Shown: positions 26,348 through 35,466 of the stretch, piece by piece
Position numbering within the stretch: the first letter of the stretch is position 1
Layout: each line of letters begins with the position of its first letter
From: Candidatus Alloenteromonas pullicola
GTDB taxonomy: Bacteria; Bacillota_I; Bacilli_A; RFN20; CAG-826
Assembly: GCA_018714785.1 (NCBI GenBank)
Contig: DVMV01000004.1
Location: 1-47,185 of the forward strand
Reading direction: 5' to 3'
Length of the DNA: 47,185 bases
The notes under the pieces: generated by a model
The model's database searches: none
What the model was told of the DNA's origin: nothing
What the model saw: only the letters and a program-made list of their open reading frames with translations
Translations under genes and position numbers: made by a program

Positions 26348-27115
26348 ATGAAGACAATCGCCATCGCCAATCAGAAAGGCGGGGTCGGGAAGACCACGAC
26401 CGCCATCAACCTCTCCAGCGCCCTTTCGAAGCTTGAGAGGAGGGTTTTGCTCGTGGACATGGACCCGCAGGGCAACTCCGGCCGGGGCTATGGCATCGAC
26501 ATCTCGGTGCTCAAGAACACGGTGTTCGAGGTCCTTTCCGGGAAGATAGACGCCAGGCAGGCCATCTCCCATCATCCCAATTCCAACGTCGACGTCTTGC
26601 CTTCAAATCTCCGCCTCGCGACCTTGGAAGCGTCGCTATTGACCCATCCTTCCGGCGCCTTCAAGCTGCTTTCCGACGCGCTTAGGCCTTTATCCGAATA
26701 CTACGATTACGCGATCATCGATTGCCCGCCTTCGCTCGGGTCGCTGTCGCTTAACGCGCTTTCCGCCGCCGATTCGGTCATCGTCCCGGTCCAATGCGAA
26801 TACTTCGCCATGGAGGCGGTCGGCGCGATACTCTCCTCGATAGCCAACGTGCAGAAGCGGCTAAACCCCCACCTGAAGATCGAGGGGTTCCTGCTGACGA
26901 TGTACGATTCCCGCACCGCGCTCGGCAATGAGATATCCTCTCAGGTAAGGTCGCTTTTCAAGGAGAACACCTTCTTGGTCTCCATACCGCGCAACCAAAG
27001 CATCGTCGATTCGCAGGCCTCCTGCCTGCCCGTCACCGAGTTCCGGCCCTCAAGCGCCGGGGCGGTCTCATATTTCTCGTTGGCCCGGGAGGTGATCGAC
27101 CATGAGGAAAGATAG
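26348..27115 (+). CDS. parA: ParA/Soj chromosome partitioning ATPase
   Basis: MKTIAIANQKGGVGKTTTAINLSSAL, DMDPQGNSGRGYG. Confidence 0.95.
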   Translation: MKTIAIANQKGGVGKTTTAINLSSALSKLERRVLLVDMDPQGNSGRGYGIDISVLKNTVFEVLSGKIDARQAISHHPNSNVDVLPSNLRLATLEASLLTHPSGAFKLLSDALRPLSEYYDYAIIDCPPSLGSLSLNALSAADSVIVPVQCEYFAMEAVGAILSSIANVQKRLNPHLKIEGFLLTMYDSRTALGNEISSQVRSLFKENTFLVSIPRNQSIVDSQASCLPVTEFRPSSAGAVSYFSLAREVIDHEER

Positions 27116-27950
27116 GAAGAAAGCCAACCTGCCGTCGCTCAACGACCTCATCGAGAAGTTCTCGCAAGAGGACGTCATCGCGGTGATGGAGAAGGAGTAT
27201 CAGAGCGCCCCCGCCAAGCTGATACCTTCCTCCCTCATCGACGACACCCCGTTCATCAAAGAAGTGGTGGTGCCCGAATCCACCATCGATACCTTCGCCG
27301 CCGGATTGCAGGAGAAGGGCTTCTACAACCCGCTGGTGGTTCGCCCCAAAGGGGACCGCTATGAGCTCATCTTGGGCAGGAAGAGGTTCCTCGGAGCCAA
27401 AAAGGCGGGGATATTGTCCTTGCCCTGCGCCATAGTTGAGGTGGGCGACGAGGAGGAGCTTCTGATGCTGCTCGCCGACACCCGCGACCAGCGCGACACT
27501 AACGTGGTGGAGATGGCCTTGATCTGCGAGGCTTTGCAGCGCGATTTCGGCTATACCCAGCAGACCCTTGCGGAGCTTTCCCACCAATCGCGCAGCCAGA
27601 TCACCAACATCCTCCGAATCCTGAAGCTCCCCTCCTCGATCAGGCAGTCCATATGCCTAGGTGAGCTTAGCTACGGCCACGCCAGGGCGCTCGCCTCGTT
27701 GCCCGAGAAGGAGATGGGCGAGTTGCTGGACAAGATAGAGTCGGAGAAGCTTTCGGTCCGCGATGTGGAATCGCTGGTCCGTTTGGAGAAGAAGGGCCAC
27801 GTCACCGACCAGCAGAAGCTATTGCTCGATGCTTTCCCCAACGCGGATGAGGTCTCCATACAGGCTAAATCGGTCACCTTCCGCTTCGCCGACGTCAAGG
27901 CGAAGGAGAAGTTCATCAAGAAACTCCTTAAATCGAGAAAAGGCAGCTAG
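27102..27950 (+). CDS. parB: ParB/Spo0J partition protein
   Basis: YNPLVVRPKGDRYELILGRKRFLGAKKAG; TQQTLAELSHQSRSQITNILRILKLP HTH. Confidence 0.93.
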   Translation: MRKDRKKANLPSLNDLIEKFSQEDVIAVMEKEYQSAPAKLIPSSLIDDTPFIKEVVVPESTIDTFAAGLQEKGFYNPLVVRPKGDRYELILGRKRFLGAKKAGILSLPCAIVEVGDEEELLMLLADTRDQRDTNVVEMALICEALQRDFGYTQQTLAELSHQSRSQITNILRILKLPSSIRQSICLGELSYGHARALASLPEKEMGELLDKIESEKLSVRDVESLVRLEKKGHVTDQQKLLLDAFPNADEVSIQAKSVTFRFADVKAKEKFIKKLLKSRKGS

Positions 27951-28038
27951 CAAGTACCCTGCTTGCAGGGTATGCCGCGAATTGGCTACATTTTACGAAA
28001 ATTTATGATTGCAGGCCAATAACCGGCCTATAATATAT

Positions 28039-28150
28039 GCGCTTCAGGGCGACGAGAATTACGTCGACTGGCGGTATAGCCCGCGAGCTCGCAAGAGCAT
28101 GAATCGGTGAGACTCCGATGCCAACGGTACAGTCCGGATAGCAGAAGTGA
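28039..28150 (+). promoter_or_regulatory. FMN riboswitch (RFN element)
   Basis: Conserved cores GCTTCAGGGC...TGGCGGTATAGCCCGCGAGC...GGTGAGACTCCGATGCCAACGGTACAGTCCGGAT...AGAAG; TATAAT at 28029-28034 upstream; ribU downstream. Confidence 0.93.
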
Positions 28151-28194
28151 CTCCGCGTATTTTGCCTCCCTGCAGCCCAAGGAGGTTTTATTTT

Positions 28195-28887
28195 TTGGAT
28201 AATCTAATCTCGATTATCGCCATCGTCGCCGGCCTGATACTGGTCGTGGCCTCGTTTAAGCTTTATTCCTCTTTCTACCGGACCGGGAAGTTCTCCACGA
28301 CGCAGTTCATCGCCAGGGTAGCCATATTCGGGGCGATGTCGGCGATACTCTACGTCGTTCCGATCTTCAACATCTCGCTGCCGTTCTTCCCTTCGTTCCT
28401 CAGCCTGCATTTCGACGAGGTGCCGGTATTCATCGCCGGGTTCGCCTATGGCCCGTTGTCGGCCATCGCGGCCATCGCCATAAAGACGTTGATCAAGCTG
28501 CCGTTCACCTCAACGATGTGCGTCGGCGAGGCCACGGACTTCCTTCTGTCCTCCCTCTACGTCGGGATGGCGACCTTGATCTACAAGAAGAAGCGAAACC
28601 TCAAAGGCGTGGCCATTGCCTTCGCCTGCTCGACGGTGGTGCAGGTCATCGCCGCGATGCTGCTGAACGTCTACGTCATGATCCCGTTCTACATGAACCT
28701 GTTCGGGATGACCGAGGAGGGGCTATTGGCCGTCATGCAGATGGCTATTCCGGCCATCAAGGACATATCCTGGAGCTATGCCCTGCTCGCCGTATTGCCG
28801 TTCAATTTGCTTAAGGATGCCATCGTCCTGACGGCGACGTTCATCGTCTACCGATCGGTTCACAAGCTGCTTCGGTTCGAGAAATGA
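28195..28887 (+). CDS. ribU: Riboflavin ECF transporter S component RibU
   Basis: AIFGAMSAILYVVPIFNISLPFFPSFLSLHFDEVPVFIAGFAYGP; TTG start at 28195 with GGAGG SD; FMN riboswitch upstream. Confidence 0.9.
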   Translation: MDNLISIIAIVAGLILVVASFKLYSSFYRTGKFSTTQFIARVAIFGAMSAILYVVPIFNISLPFFPSFLSLHFDEVPVFIAGFAYGPLSAIAAIAIKTLIKLPFTSTMCVGEATDFLLSSLYVGMATLIYKKKRNLKGVAIAFACSTVVQVIAAMLLNVYVMIPFYMNLFGMTEEGLLAVMQMAIPAIKDISWSYALLAVLPFNLLKDAIVLTATFIVYRSVHKLLRFEK

Positions 28888-28914
28888 AAAAGCTCCCAAA
28901 CGGGAGCCTTTTTT
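28886..28914. terminator. Bidirectional terminator between ribU and ferredoxin
   Basis: aaaaaGCTCCC-aaac-GGGAGCctttttt. Confidence 0.85.
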
Positions 28915-28927
28915 GTCGCTCAGTCGC

Positions 28928-29107
28928 TTATTCAGCCTTGATGGCCTGGACGGGGCAGGAGTTGATGGCGTCTTCGACGTCGGCATCGTCGCCCTCGGCA
29001 ACCGCGACGGCTTTGCCGTCATCGCCGAACTCGAAGATGTCGGGGTGGCTTCCGACGCAGAGCCCGCAGCCAAGGCAGGTGTCGGCATCGACTTTGACTT
29101 TGATCAT
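28928..29107 (-). CDS. 4Fe-4S ferredoxin, 59 aa (not in ORF track)
   Basis: MIKVKVDADTCLGCGLCVGSHPDIFEFGDDGKAVAVAEGDDADVEDAINSCPVQAIKAE stop; CxxCxxC...C motif. Confidence 0.92.
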   Translation of the reverse strand: MIKVKVDADTCLGCGLCVGSHPDIFEFGDDGKAVAVAEGDDADVEDAINSCPVQAIKAE

Positions 29108-29249
29108 TTTAATTGTCTCCTTCTAGACAATGCGAATTATAGGCTATGCGGAGGTGGGGGGCAAGCGGGATGGAACCAAGGCCCGCTTAATCTTCCCATA
29201 GGAAAGACGACCAAGCCTGTGTAGAATCTAGGAAAGGAGGACTTACTAA

Positions 29250-29474
29250 ATGAAGTGGTTCAATTCCCAGTCGCGCCTCGTGCAGATCATTCTTCTTCTC
29301 ATCCCCGGCGTCAACTGGATCGTGGAGATCGTCGTCCGCTGGAGCGCTTTTCTTCATAAGGGCACTGCGCTGAGGCTGATCATTGCCTTGGTCGTGACCT
29401 TATTCGGTATCTTCTTCGGCTGGCTCGACGTGATCTGGTGCCTGCTGTTCAAGCATCTGATCTTCGCCAAGTAA
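29250..29474 (+). CDS. Small 74-aa two-to-three TM membrane protein
   Basis: AAAGGAGG SD; MKWFNSQSRLVQIILLLIPGVNWIVEIVVRWSAF...; followed by a terminator at about 29486-29512. Confidence 0.75.
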   Translation: MKWFNSQSRLVQIILLLIPGVNWIVEIVVRWSAFLHKGTALRLIIALVVTLFGIFFGWLDVIWCLLFKHLIFAK

Positions 29475-29540
29475 GCGATATCAAGAAGCGGGGCGGAAGC
29501 CCCTCTTCTTTTTGTTTGCCTATTAATCTAGAATAAGGCG

Positions 29541-29855
29541 ATGGAAAGCAGGAAGGAGAGATACGCCTCCAAGCGGGCGGAGATACTGGCGTTGCCCGAC
29601 GACGCCTTCGACGTCACCGGCCGCTACGTGAAGGGCTCCACCGTCTATCCTTCGGAATCGCTTGGCTCGCCCGAGAGGTCGATATCCTATTCGGCCAAGG
29701 GCATGCCGCAGTTTTCCGCAGAGGGCGAAAACGGCAAGAAGACCCCTTATGTCCTCTACCTGAAGCGCAAGAGGCGGAAGCTGCTGATAAAGCTGTCCGC
29801 GTTCATCGTCTGCCTGGCGCTCATCCTCGCCATTGCCTTCCTGTTTGTGTTCTGA
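29541..29855 (+). CDS. Small membrane-anchored protein (C-terminal TM), unknown
   Basis: 104 aa; KLLIKLSAFIVCLALILAIAFLFVF C-terminal helix; TAGAAT 6 nt before ATG; 3 nt upstream of cmk. Confidence 0.65.
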   Translation: MESRKERYASKRAEILALPDDAFDVTGRYVKGSTVYPSESLGSPERSISYSAKGMPQFSAEGENGKKTPYVLYLKRKRRKLLIKLSAFIVCLALILAIAFLFVF

Positions 29856-29858
29856 GTT

Positions 29859-30542
29859 ATGGAAAAAGCTATATCTGTTGCAATCGACGGCCCAGCTGCG
29901 GCCGGAAAAAGCACCGTCGCCAAGGAAGTTGCGCGGCGGCTTGGTTTCGTATACGTCGACACCGGGGCAATGTACCGGGCCTTCACCTATGCGGTCATCA
30001 AGGCCGGCCTCGACCCCAAGGACGAGGAGGCCAGCTGCTCTTTGATCGGCAAGGTATCGATAAAACTGCTCCCCGACTATTCCGTTATCTGCAATGGCGA
30101 GGACGTATCCAAGGCAATCCGCGAGCCGTTCGTCTCGTCCAACGTGTCCTACATCGCCTCCTATAAGCGCATCCGGCTGGAGCTCGTCGACATGCAGCGC
30201 GACATGGCAAAGTCGGTATGCGTGGTGATGGACGGTCGCGACATCGGGACCTACGTCCTGCCCAACGCCGACGTGAAGATATTCCAGATCGCTTCGGTTG
30301 AGACCCGGGCGCTGCGCCGCTACGAGGAGAACAAGGCCAAGGGGATCCCGACCTCGTACGAGGACGTCTGCGAAGACCTGCGGAAAAGGGACTACATCGA
30401 TTCCCACCGGGCTTTTGCCCCTCTTTGCCAGGCCGAGGACGCCGTGCCGCTGGACACCTCCAACATGAACATCGATGAGGTGGTGGAAGCCATCCTCTCG
30501 ATCATCAAGCAGAAGACGGGGGCCGAGCCGGTATGCCGCTAG
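29859..30542 (+). CDS. cmk: Cytidylate kinase
   Basis: VAIDGPAAAGKSTVAKEVARRLGFVYVDTGAMYRA; MDGRDIGTYVLPNADVK. Confidence 0.96.
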   Translation: MEKAISVAIDGPAAAGKSTVAKEVARRLGFVYVDTGAMYRAFTYAVIKAGLDPKDEEASCSLIGKVSIKLLPDYSVICNGEDVSKAIREPFVSSNVSYIASYKRIRLELVDMQRDMAKSVCVVMDGRDIGTYVLPNADVKIFQIASVETRALRRYEENKAKGIPTSYEDVCEDLRKRDYIDSHRAFAPLCQAEDAVPLDTSNMNIDEVVEAILSIIKQKTGAEPVCR

Positions 30543-31837
30543 GGCTAGTGGCGCTAGTCGGCGCGCCCAACGTCGGCAAATCCACCATATTCAATAGGCT
30601 GCTCGGCGAGCGGGCCTCGATAGTAGAGGACACCCCGGGCGTCACCCGGGACCGCCTTTACGGCACCGCCGAATGGCTTACCAGGAAGTTCCGGCTGGTC
30701 GATACCGGCGGGATCGAGGTGGCCAACGCCCCCTTCCAGACCGAGATAAGGGCTCAGGTCCAGATCGCCATCGACGAGGCCGACGTCATAATCTTCGTGG
30801 TCGACGGCAAGATGGGGCTAAGCGACGATGACAAAGCCGTCGCCAAGATGCTGTACAAATCGAAGAAGCCGATAATCCTCGCCGTCAACAAGATCGACAA
30901 TCTTGACCGCTTGGCCGACGCCAGCGAGTTCTACGCTCTGGGGCTAGGCGATCCTATCGCGGTCTCGGGCTCTCACGGCATCGGGATCGGCGATTTACTG
31001 GATAAGGTCATCTCGCTTCTTCCAAAGAAGGAAGAGGAGGAATACCCGGGCGCGATACCTTTCTGCTTCATAGGGCGGCCCAACGTCGGCAAGAGCTCTT
31101 TGACCAACGCCGTGCTCGGCCAGAACCGCGTGATCGTCAATTCATTGGCCGGCACCACCCGCGACTCAATCGACACCCCTTTCACCTCTGGCGAGGACAA
31201 TTACGTGGCCATCGACACCGCTGGGTTGGTGAAGCGCGGAAGGATATACGAGTCCATCGACAAATACGCCGCGCTCAGGGCCTTAAGGGCGATTGACCGA
31301 AGCCAGGTCGCGGTATTGGTGATCGACGCCGAGAAGGGCATCCTCGATCAGGACCGCCACGTCGCCGGGTACGCCATCGAGGCCAATAAGTCCATGGTGA
31401 TCGCGGTCAACAAATGGGATATGGCCCCGAAAGGGCTCATGCAGCAGCAGTTCGAGCAGGAGATAAGGACCCGGTTCAAGTTCCTAAGCTACGCCAAGGT
31501 CATCTTCCTCTCCGCCAAGACCGGGAAGGGGATCGAGAAGCTACTGCCCGCGGTCAAAGAGGCCTATGTCTCCGGCACCAGGCGGATACCGACCTCGGTT
31601 CTCAACCAAATCGTCAGCCAAGCCCAGCAGCTCAACCCAACCCCCGAGTTCAATCATGGGCGGCTGAAAATCGTCTACTCATCGCAGGTGTCCATCAATC
31701 CCCCGACCTTTGTCTTCTTCTGCAACGACCCCCGGTTTGCCCACTTCTCATACACCCGCTATCTTGAGAATACCCTGCGTGATTCGTTCGATTTCACCGG
31801 CTCTCCGCTGCATATCATCTATCGGCAGAGGAAATAG
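30533..31837 (+). CDS. der: Ribosome biogenesis GTPase Der (EngA)
   Basis: Two G domains: VGAPNVGKSTIFNRLLG...VDTGG and IGRPNVGKSSLTNAVLG...IDTAGLV. Confidence 0.97.
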   Translation: MPLGLVALVGAPNVGKSTIFNRLLGERASIVEDTPGVTRDRLYGTAEWLTRKFRLVDTGGIEVANAPFQTEIRAQVQIAIDEADVIIFVVDGKMGLSDDDKAVAKMLYKSKKPIILAVNKIDNLDRLADASEFYALGLGDPIAVSGSHGIGIGDLLDKVISLLPKKEEEEYPGAIPFCFIGRPNVGKSSLTNAVLGQNRVIVNSLAGTTRDSIDTPFTSGEDNYVAIDTAGLVKRGRIYESIDKYAALRALRAIDRSQVAVLVIDAEKGILDQDRHVAGYAIEANKSMVIAVNKWDMAPKGLMQQQFEQEIRTRFKFLSYAKVIFLSAKTGKGIEKLLPAVKEAYVSGTRRIPTSVLNQIVSQAQQLNPTPEFNHGRLKIVYSSQVSINPPTFVFFCNDPRFAHFSYTRYLENTLRDSFDFTGSPLHIIYRQRK

Positions 31838-31967
31838 TCCGAGTTTCCCTTTCTTTTATAAAAGAAAGAGGATTTTCCCACCCGGAAAATATCAAAGATA
31901 TATTGCAAAAACCTAGGCGTGATGGTAATTTTTTCGTAACAGCCACCATAAGGAGGAGCAATCCAGA

Positions 31968-32240
31968 ATGAACAAAGCTGAACTCATCACTGCCGTCGGC
32001 GAGAAAGCCGAACTCTCCCACACCGATGCCACCAAGGCCGTCGAAGCCGTCATCGACCTCATCGAGGCTGCGCTAGTCAACGGAGAGGCCGTCAAGCTCT
32101 CCGGCTTCGGCATCTTCGAGAAGAAGACCCGCGCTGCCCGCATCGGCACCAACCCCTCGACCGGCGCGAAGATCGAAATCGCACCGGCCAACTCCGTCGC
32201 CTTCAAGCCCTCGAAGAACCTCAAAGAGAAGCTCAACTAA
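31968..32240 (+). CDS. HU family DNA-binding protein
   Basis: MNKAELITAVGEKAELSHTDATKAVEAVIDLIEAALVNGEAVKLSGFGIFEKKTRAARIGTNPSTGAKIEI. Confidence 0.96.
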   Translation: MNKAELITAVGEKAELSHTDATKAVEAVIDLIEAALVNGEAVKLSGFGIFEKKTRAARIGTNPSTGAKIEIAPANSVAFKPSKNLKEKLN

Positions 32241-32252
32241 GAAAAGGGTTTC

Positions 32253-32285
32253 AAAGCCCGGGCGAAACACCCGGGCTTTCTTTTT
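32253..32285 (+). terminator. Terminator after HU gene
   Basis: AAAGCCCGGG-cgaaaca-CCCGGGCTTTcttttt. Confidence 0.9.
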
Positions 32286-32298
32286 GTATAATTAGCCG

Positions 32299-32904
32299 GT
32301 GGACCTTTCCTTCGCGTTCGATTTCCTCAATTCCAGGCTGTCCCGGCTTGGCAAGCAGGCCTACTGCGTCGGCGGCTCGGTCCGCGACTTTCTGCTGGGC
32401 CTGCCTTTCGACGATTTCGATTTCGCGTTGCCCCTATATCCTGAGGAGGTGCTGCGCTGCTTCCCCGAGGCCGATGCCCGCTTCCGCCGGTATGGCAGCT
32501 TTCAAGTGGCGATAGGCGGAAGGCGGATCGACCTGACCTGCTTCCGAAGGGAAGGCGATTATCTAGACCACCGCCACCCAGGCAAGCTTGAGTTCGGCGT
32601 CGATATGGCGGAGGATTCCAAGCGGCGCGACTTCACCGTCAACGCCCTCTACCTCGATGCTTCCGGCAACGTCTACGATTTTCACCAAGGCCTGAGCGAC
32701 CTTGCCAGCGGAATGATCCGCTTCATCGGGGATCCGCGGAAGCGGATCGAGGAGGACCCCTTGCGGATTGAAAGGGCCTATCGCTTTAAGGATAAGCTCG
32801 GGTTTTCGTTCGATGCGAAAACCGGCGAGGAAATAGAGGCTTTGCGGGGATTGCTGGCGAATATCAATCCAGATAAACTGAGGATGGAGGGAAAGAAGAG
32901 ATGA
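32299..32904 (+). CDS. CCA tRNA nucleotidyltransferase / poly(A) polymerase head-domain protein, short (201 aa)
   Basis: YCVGGSVRDFLLGLPFDDFDFAL, RRDFTVNALYLD, RIERAYRFKDKLGFSF; stops before body/tail; GTG start. Confidence 0.85.
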   Translation: MDLSFAFDFLNSRLSRLGKQAYCVGGSVRDFLLGLPFDDFDFALPLYPEEVLRCFPEADARFRRYGSFQVAIGGRRIDLTCFRREGDYLDHRHPGKLEFGVDMAEDSKRRDFTVNALYLDASGNVYDFHQGLSDLASGMIRFIGDPRKRIEEDPLRIERAYRFKDKLGFSFDAKTGEEIEALRGLLANINPDKLRMEGKKR

Positions 32905-33554
32905 GCGATGGGCAATTCGGGTTCGGGGCGGTCGATTTCCGCTTCCTGCTGCTGGACATGTACAAGAAGCTCGGCATCGCCGACAAGGAGGCCTTGGTCC
33001 TTCTTATGGTTGACCACCTGAGCCTGCAGGGCAATAGGCTGATAACCGCCTCCGACCTGTCGTTTAAGATGTCGATGCCGGTGGAGGAGCTCGACTCGGT
33101 TTTGGCTTCGCTGCTTAAGCGCGACCTGATATCGATCAGCGGCGGGGTCACCTCGGTGGCGCCGCTGCGCGAGAAGCTGCTGGCCCAGTTCAAGCAGGAG
33201 CTGGCTAAAGCCAAGGCCTCGCCCATCAGCAAGAAGCGGGCCGAGGCGCTGGGGAGGCTGCGCGACTACGCCGAGAAGCGCTTCAACCGGACCCTTTCCC
33301 CCTTGGAGGTCGATGCTTTGGGAAGCTTCCTCGACGACGGCTACCCCGAGGACGACATAACCGCCTGCATCGAGGCGGCCATCGCCGATGGGAAGAAGAA
33401 CATGAAATCGGTGGACCGGGCCTTAAGGACCCTCAGGCGCCGCGCCGACTTCGAGAAGGAAGGCTATTCCGGGGTGAGCCGCAGCTGGGATAAGGACATC
33501 GAGAGGACGATTGAGCTCTCCCGGACCAAATGGCTCGATGACGACGATGATTGA
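32901..33554 (+). CDS. DnaD-domain replication protein
   Basis: N-terminal winged-helix-like region; AEKRFNRTLSPLEVDALGSFLDDGYPEDDITACIEAAIADGKKNMKSVDRALRTL. Confidence 0.85.
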   Translation: MSDGQFGFGAVDFRFLLLDMYKKLGIADKEALVLLMVDHLSLQGNRLITASDLSFKMSMPVEELDSVLASLLKRDLISISGGVTSVAPLREKLLAQFKQELAKAKASPISKKRAEALGRLRDYAEKRFNRTLSPLEVDALGSFLDDGYPEDDITACIEAAIADGKKNMKSVDRALRTLRRRADFEKEGYSGVSRSWDKDIERTIELSRTKWLDDDDD

Positions 33555-34176
33555 CCCCAAAGAGCTGTCCGATTACCTGAGCGGGGAGTTCCCCGACGCC
33601 AGATGCTCGCTTTGGTTCCGCTCCCCTTTCGAATGCCTGGTCGCCGTTAGCCTCAGCGCCCAGACGACCGATGAGGCGGTCAATAGGGTGACCCCCGCGC
33701 TTTTCGGCGCATACCCAACCCCCGAACAGATGGGCGCGGCCGATATCGAGGACGTCGAAGCCAAGATAAGGAGCATCGGGCTCTACCACAATAAGGCGCG
33801 GAACCTGATTGCCTTGGGCAATGCGCTTCAAGAGCGCTTCGGAGGGGCCGTGCCGCATACCATCGAAGAGTTGACCAGCCTGCCGGGGGTCGGCGTGAAA
33901 ACCGCCTCGGTGGTGCTTATAGAGAGCTTCGACATCCCGGCGTTCCCGGTCGATACCCACATCAGCCGGATCTGCAAACGGCTGGGGTACGCGAAGGATG
34001 GCGATTCCGCCGAGAAGATAATGTCCAAGGTGAAGAGGCTTTTCGACGAGCAGGAATACAAGGACCTTCACCATCGGCTGATCGCCTTCGGGCGGTCGAT
34101 CTGCCACGCGAAAAGCCCGGAATGCGAGAAGTGCCCATTCACGGGCCGTTGCCGCTTCAAAGCAGATGCTCGATGA
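33547..34176 (+). CDS. nth: Endonuclease III
   Basis: LPGVGVKTASVVL HhH, VDTHISRICKRLGY, FeS ligands CHAKSPECEKCPFTGRC; ATG 33547. Confidence 0.95.
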   Translation: MIDPKELSDYLSGEFPDARCSLWFRSPFECLVAVSLSAQTTDEAVNRVTPALFGAYPTPEQMGAADIEDVEAKIRSIGLYHNKARNLIALGNALQERFGGAVPHTIEELTSLPGVGVKTASVVLIESFDIPAFPVDTHISRICKRLGYAKDGDSAEKIMSKVKRLFDEQEYKDLHHRLIAFGRSICHAKSPECEKCPFTGRCRFKADAR

Positions 34177-34744
34177 TGATCGGCAGGTAGTCGTAGCGCG
34201 GCCTATATCCTTGCTTGACTAGGTATCCGTTTTCCCGCATGGACTCATACGGTATTGAGGAGCGGGGATGCGACCTATAGAAGTCGATGATGTATTTAGC
34301 CGGGACCAGGTAAGTCTCGTTTTTCCTCGCCCAGTTTATCAGGAAGAAGGCGATCCCGGACTGAGATATGACCCTCTCTAGATGCTCTATCTGCTGGACC
34401 GGGATGTTCGATAGCGGGAATGAGGTGAGGCTGCGGGTGCTCTTGGCCTCGAAATCGATGTACCTGCCCCGGTAAACCCCGTTGTAGTCGGTCGTGGATT
34501 GGGTCTGGAAGAAGGCCTCGGTTATCTTGGGGCCGTGGGTGTAGTCGACTTTGACGATCTTGATGGGGGTGGGGCGCTTGGTTATCAGGCAGAGCCCCTT
34601 CTCGACGTAGTATTCGTTGCTTTGGTTTATCTCGTCCTCGAAGGCCATGCCGCGGTTGCCCGGGGCGACTGATAGCTTCGGCTTGCGCTTGATGCCCTTC
34701 TGCTTGGGCGGCAGCACCCCGGCTGGGTAGTTGACGGCGCTCAT
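34157..34744 (-). CDS. recU: Holliday junction resolvase RecU
   Basis: NRGMAFEDEINQSNEYY, DYNGVYRGRYIDFEAKST; ATG 34744; 20-nt convergent overlap with nth. Confidence 0.92.
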   Translation of the reverse strand: MSAVNYPAGVLPPKQKGIKRKPKLSVAPGNRGMAFEDEINQSNEYYVEKGLCLITKRPTPIKIVKVDYTHGPKITEAFFQTQSTTDYNGVYRGRYIDFEAKSTRSLTSFPLSNIPVQQIEHLERVISQSGIAFFLINWARKNETYLVPAKYIIDFYRSHPRSSIPYESMRENGYLVKQGYRPRYDYLPIIIEHLL

Positions 34745-35466
34745 GCGATATCCCTCAGGGCCAGCTCGCGCAGGTCTTCCAGACCGACCTGTTGGCCTTC
34801 CGCGATCCTCCGGACAAGTTCCCTGATCGGGCCTGGCCCCTTGCCGAAACGGCAAAGCGATTCGACGTATTTCTCGACGACCTTCTCCTTTTCCTTGAGG
34901 AACGCCTCGTAAAGCAGCAAAAGGTCCTTGGCGTCGGTAAGGGCGTCGTGGCTTCTTTCCTTCTCCTCGATCCCGAACACCTTGAGGGCGTTGGTCAGCG
35001 AGAGGCAGTTGCCGTGCTCGCCGCTTACGTAGCGGGTGAAGAACGCCTCGAAGTCGAAGCAGCGGTGGGAGATGTCGCGGGCGGCGATGATGTCCGAATC
35101 GAGGTTGTTCTCGGCGGAGGCGATGAACATCATCGCGTCCTGATTGCCATAGGTAACGAAAAGGCAGGACCGGTAGTCCTTGCCGAGGTAATCCTCGACC
35201 ATCTTCTGCGCCCTGGCGAAGCGGACGCCTTCCTTCTCGATCCTATCCTCGGTTATGCCGGTGAGGCGGCTGACCAAGTCGCCTATCTTTCCTTTCGGCT
35301 TGACGTATACCTTGAGGCCCTTAAGCGCCTTCTTGACCGTCAAATCGTCGTTTATCAGCACCTTGATCAGTCCGATTTCGATGATTTCGTGGCTGAATTG
35401 CGTGGCTTCTAGGTCCATGAAGGCCAACACTTTCCTTCCACCTAGGGCTTTCCGCAACGCTTTCAT
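34741..35466 (-). CDS. DEDDh-type 3'-5' exonuclease (RNase T/Pol III epsilon-like)
   Basis: VLAFMDLEATQFSHEIIEIG; LTNALKVFGIEEKERSHDALTDAKDLLLL. Confidence 0.88.
   Translation of the reverse strand: MKALRKALGGRKVLAFMDLEATQFSHEIIEIGLIKVLINDDLTVKKALKGLKVYVKPKGKIGDLVSRLTGITEDRIEKEGVRFARAQKMVEDYLGKDYRSCLFVTYGNQDAMMFIASAENNLDSDIIAARDISHRCFDFEAFFTRYVSGEHGNCLSLTNALKVFGIEEKERSHDALTDAKDLLLLYEAFLKEKEKVVEKYVESLCRFGKGPGPIRELVRRIAEGQQVGLEDLRELALRDIA

Noticed and set aside
27955-27972. TACCCTG-cttg-CAGGGTA hairpin after parB as an intrinsic terminator
   Set aside because: A good stem but no T-tract follows, so I did not call it a terminator.
25600-28150. parS site / oriC near mnmG-rsmG-parA-parB
   Set aside because: No copy of the consensus TGTTTCACGTGAAACA or a DnaA-box cluster was noticed by eye; a motif scan would be needed. 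The gene order alone does not place oriC here.
34157-34176. nth/recU convergent overlap as a notable antisense gene pair
   Set aside because: Only 20 nt; common in compact genomes.
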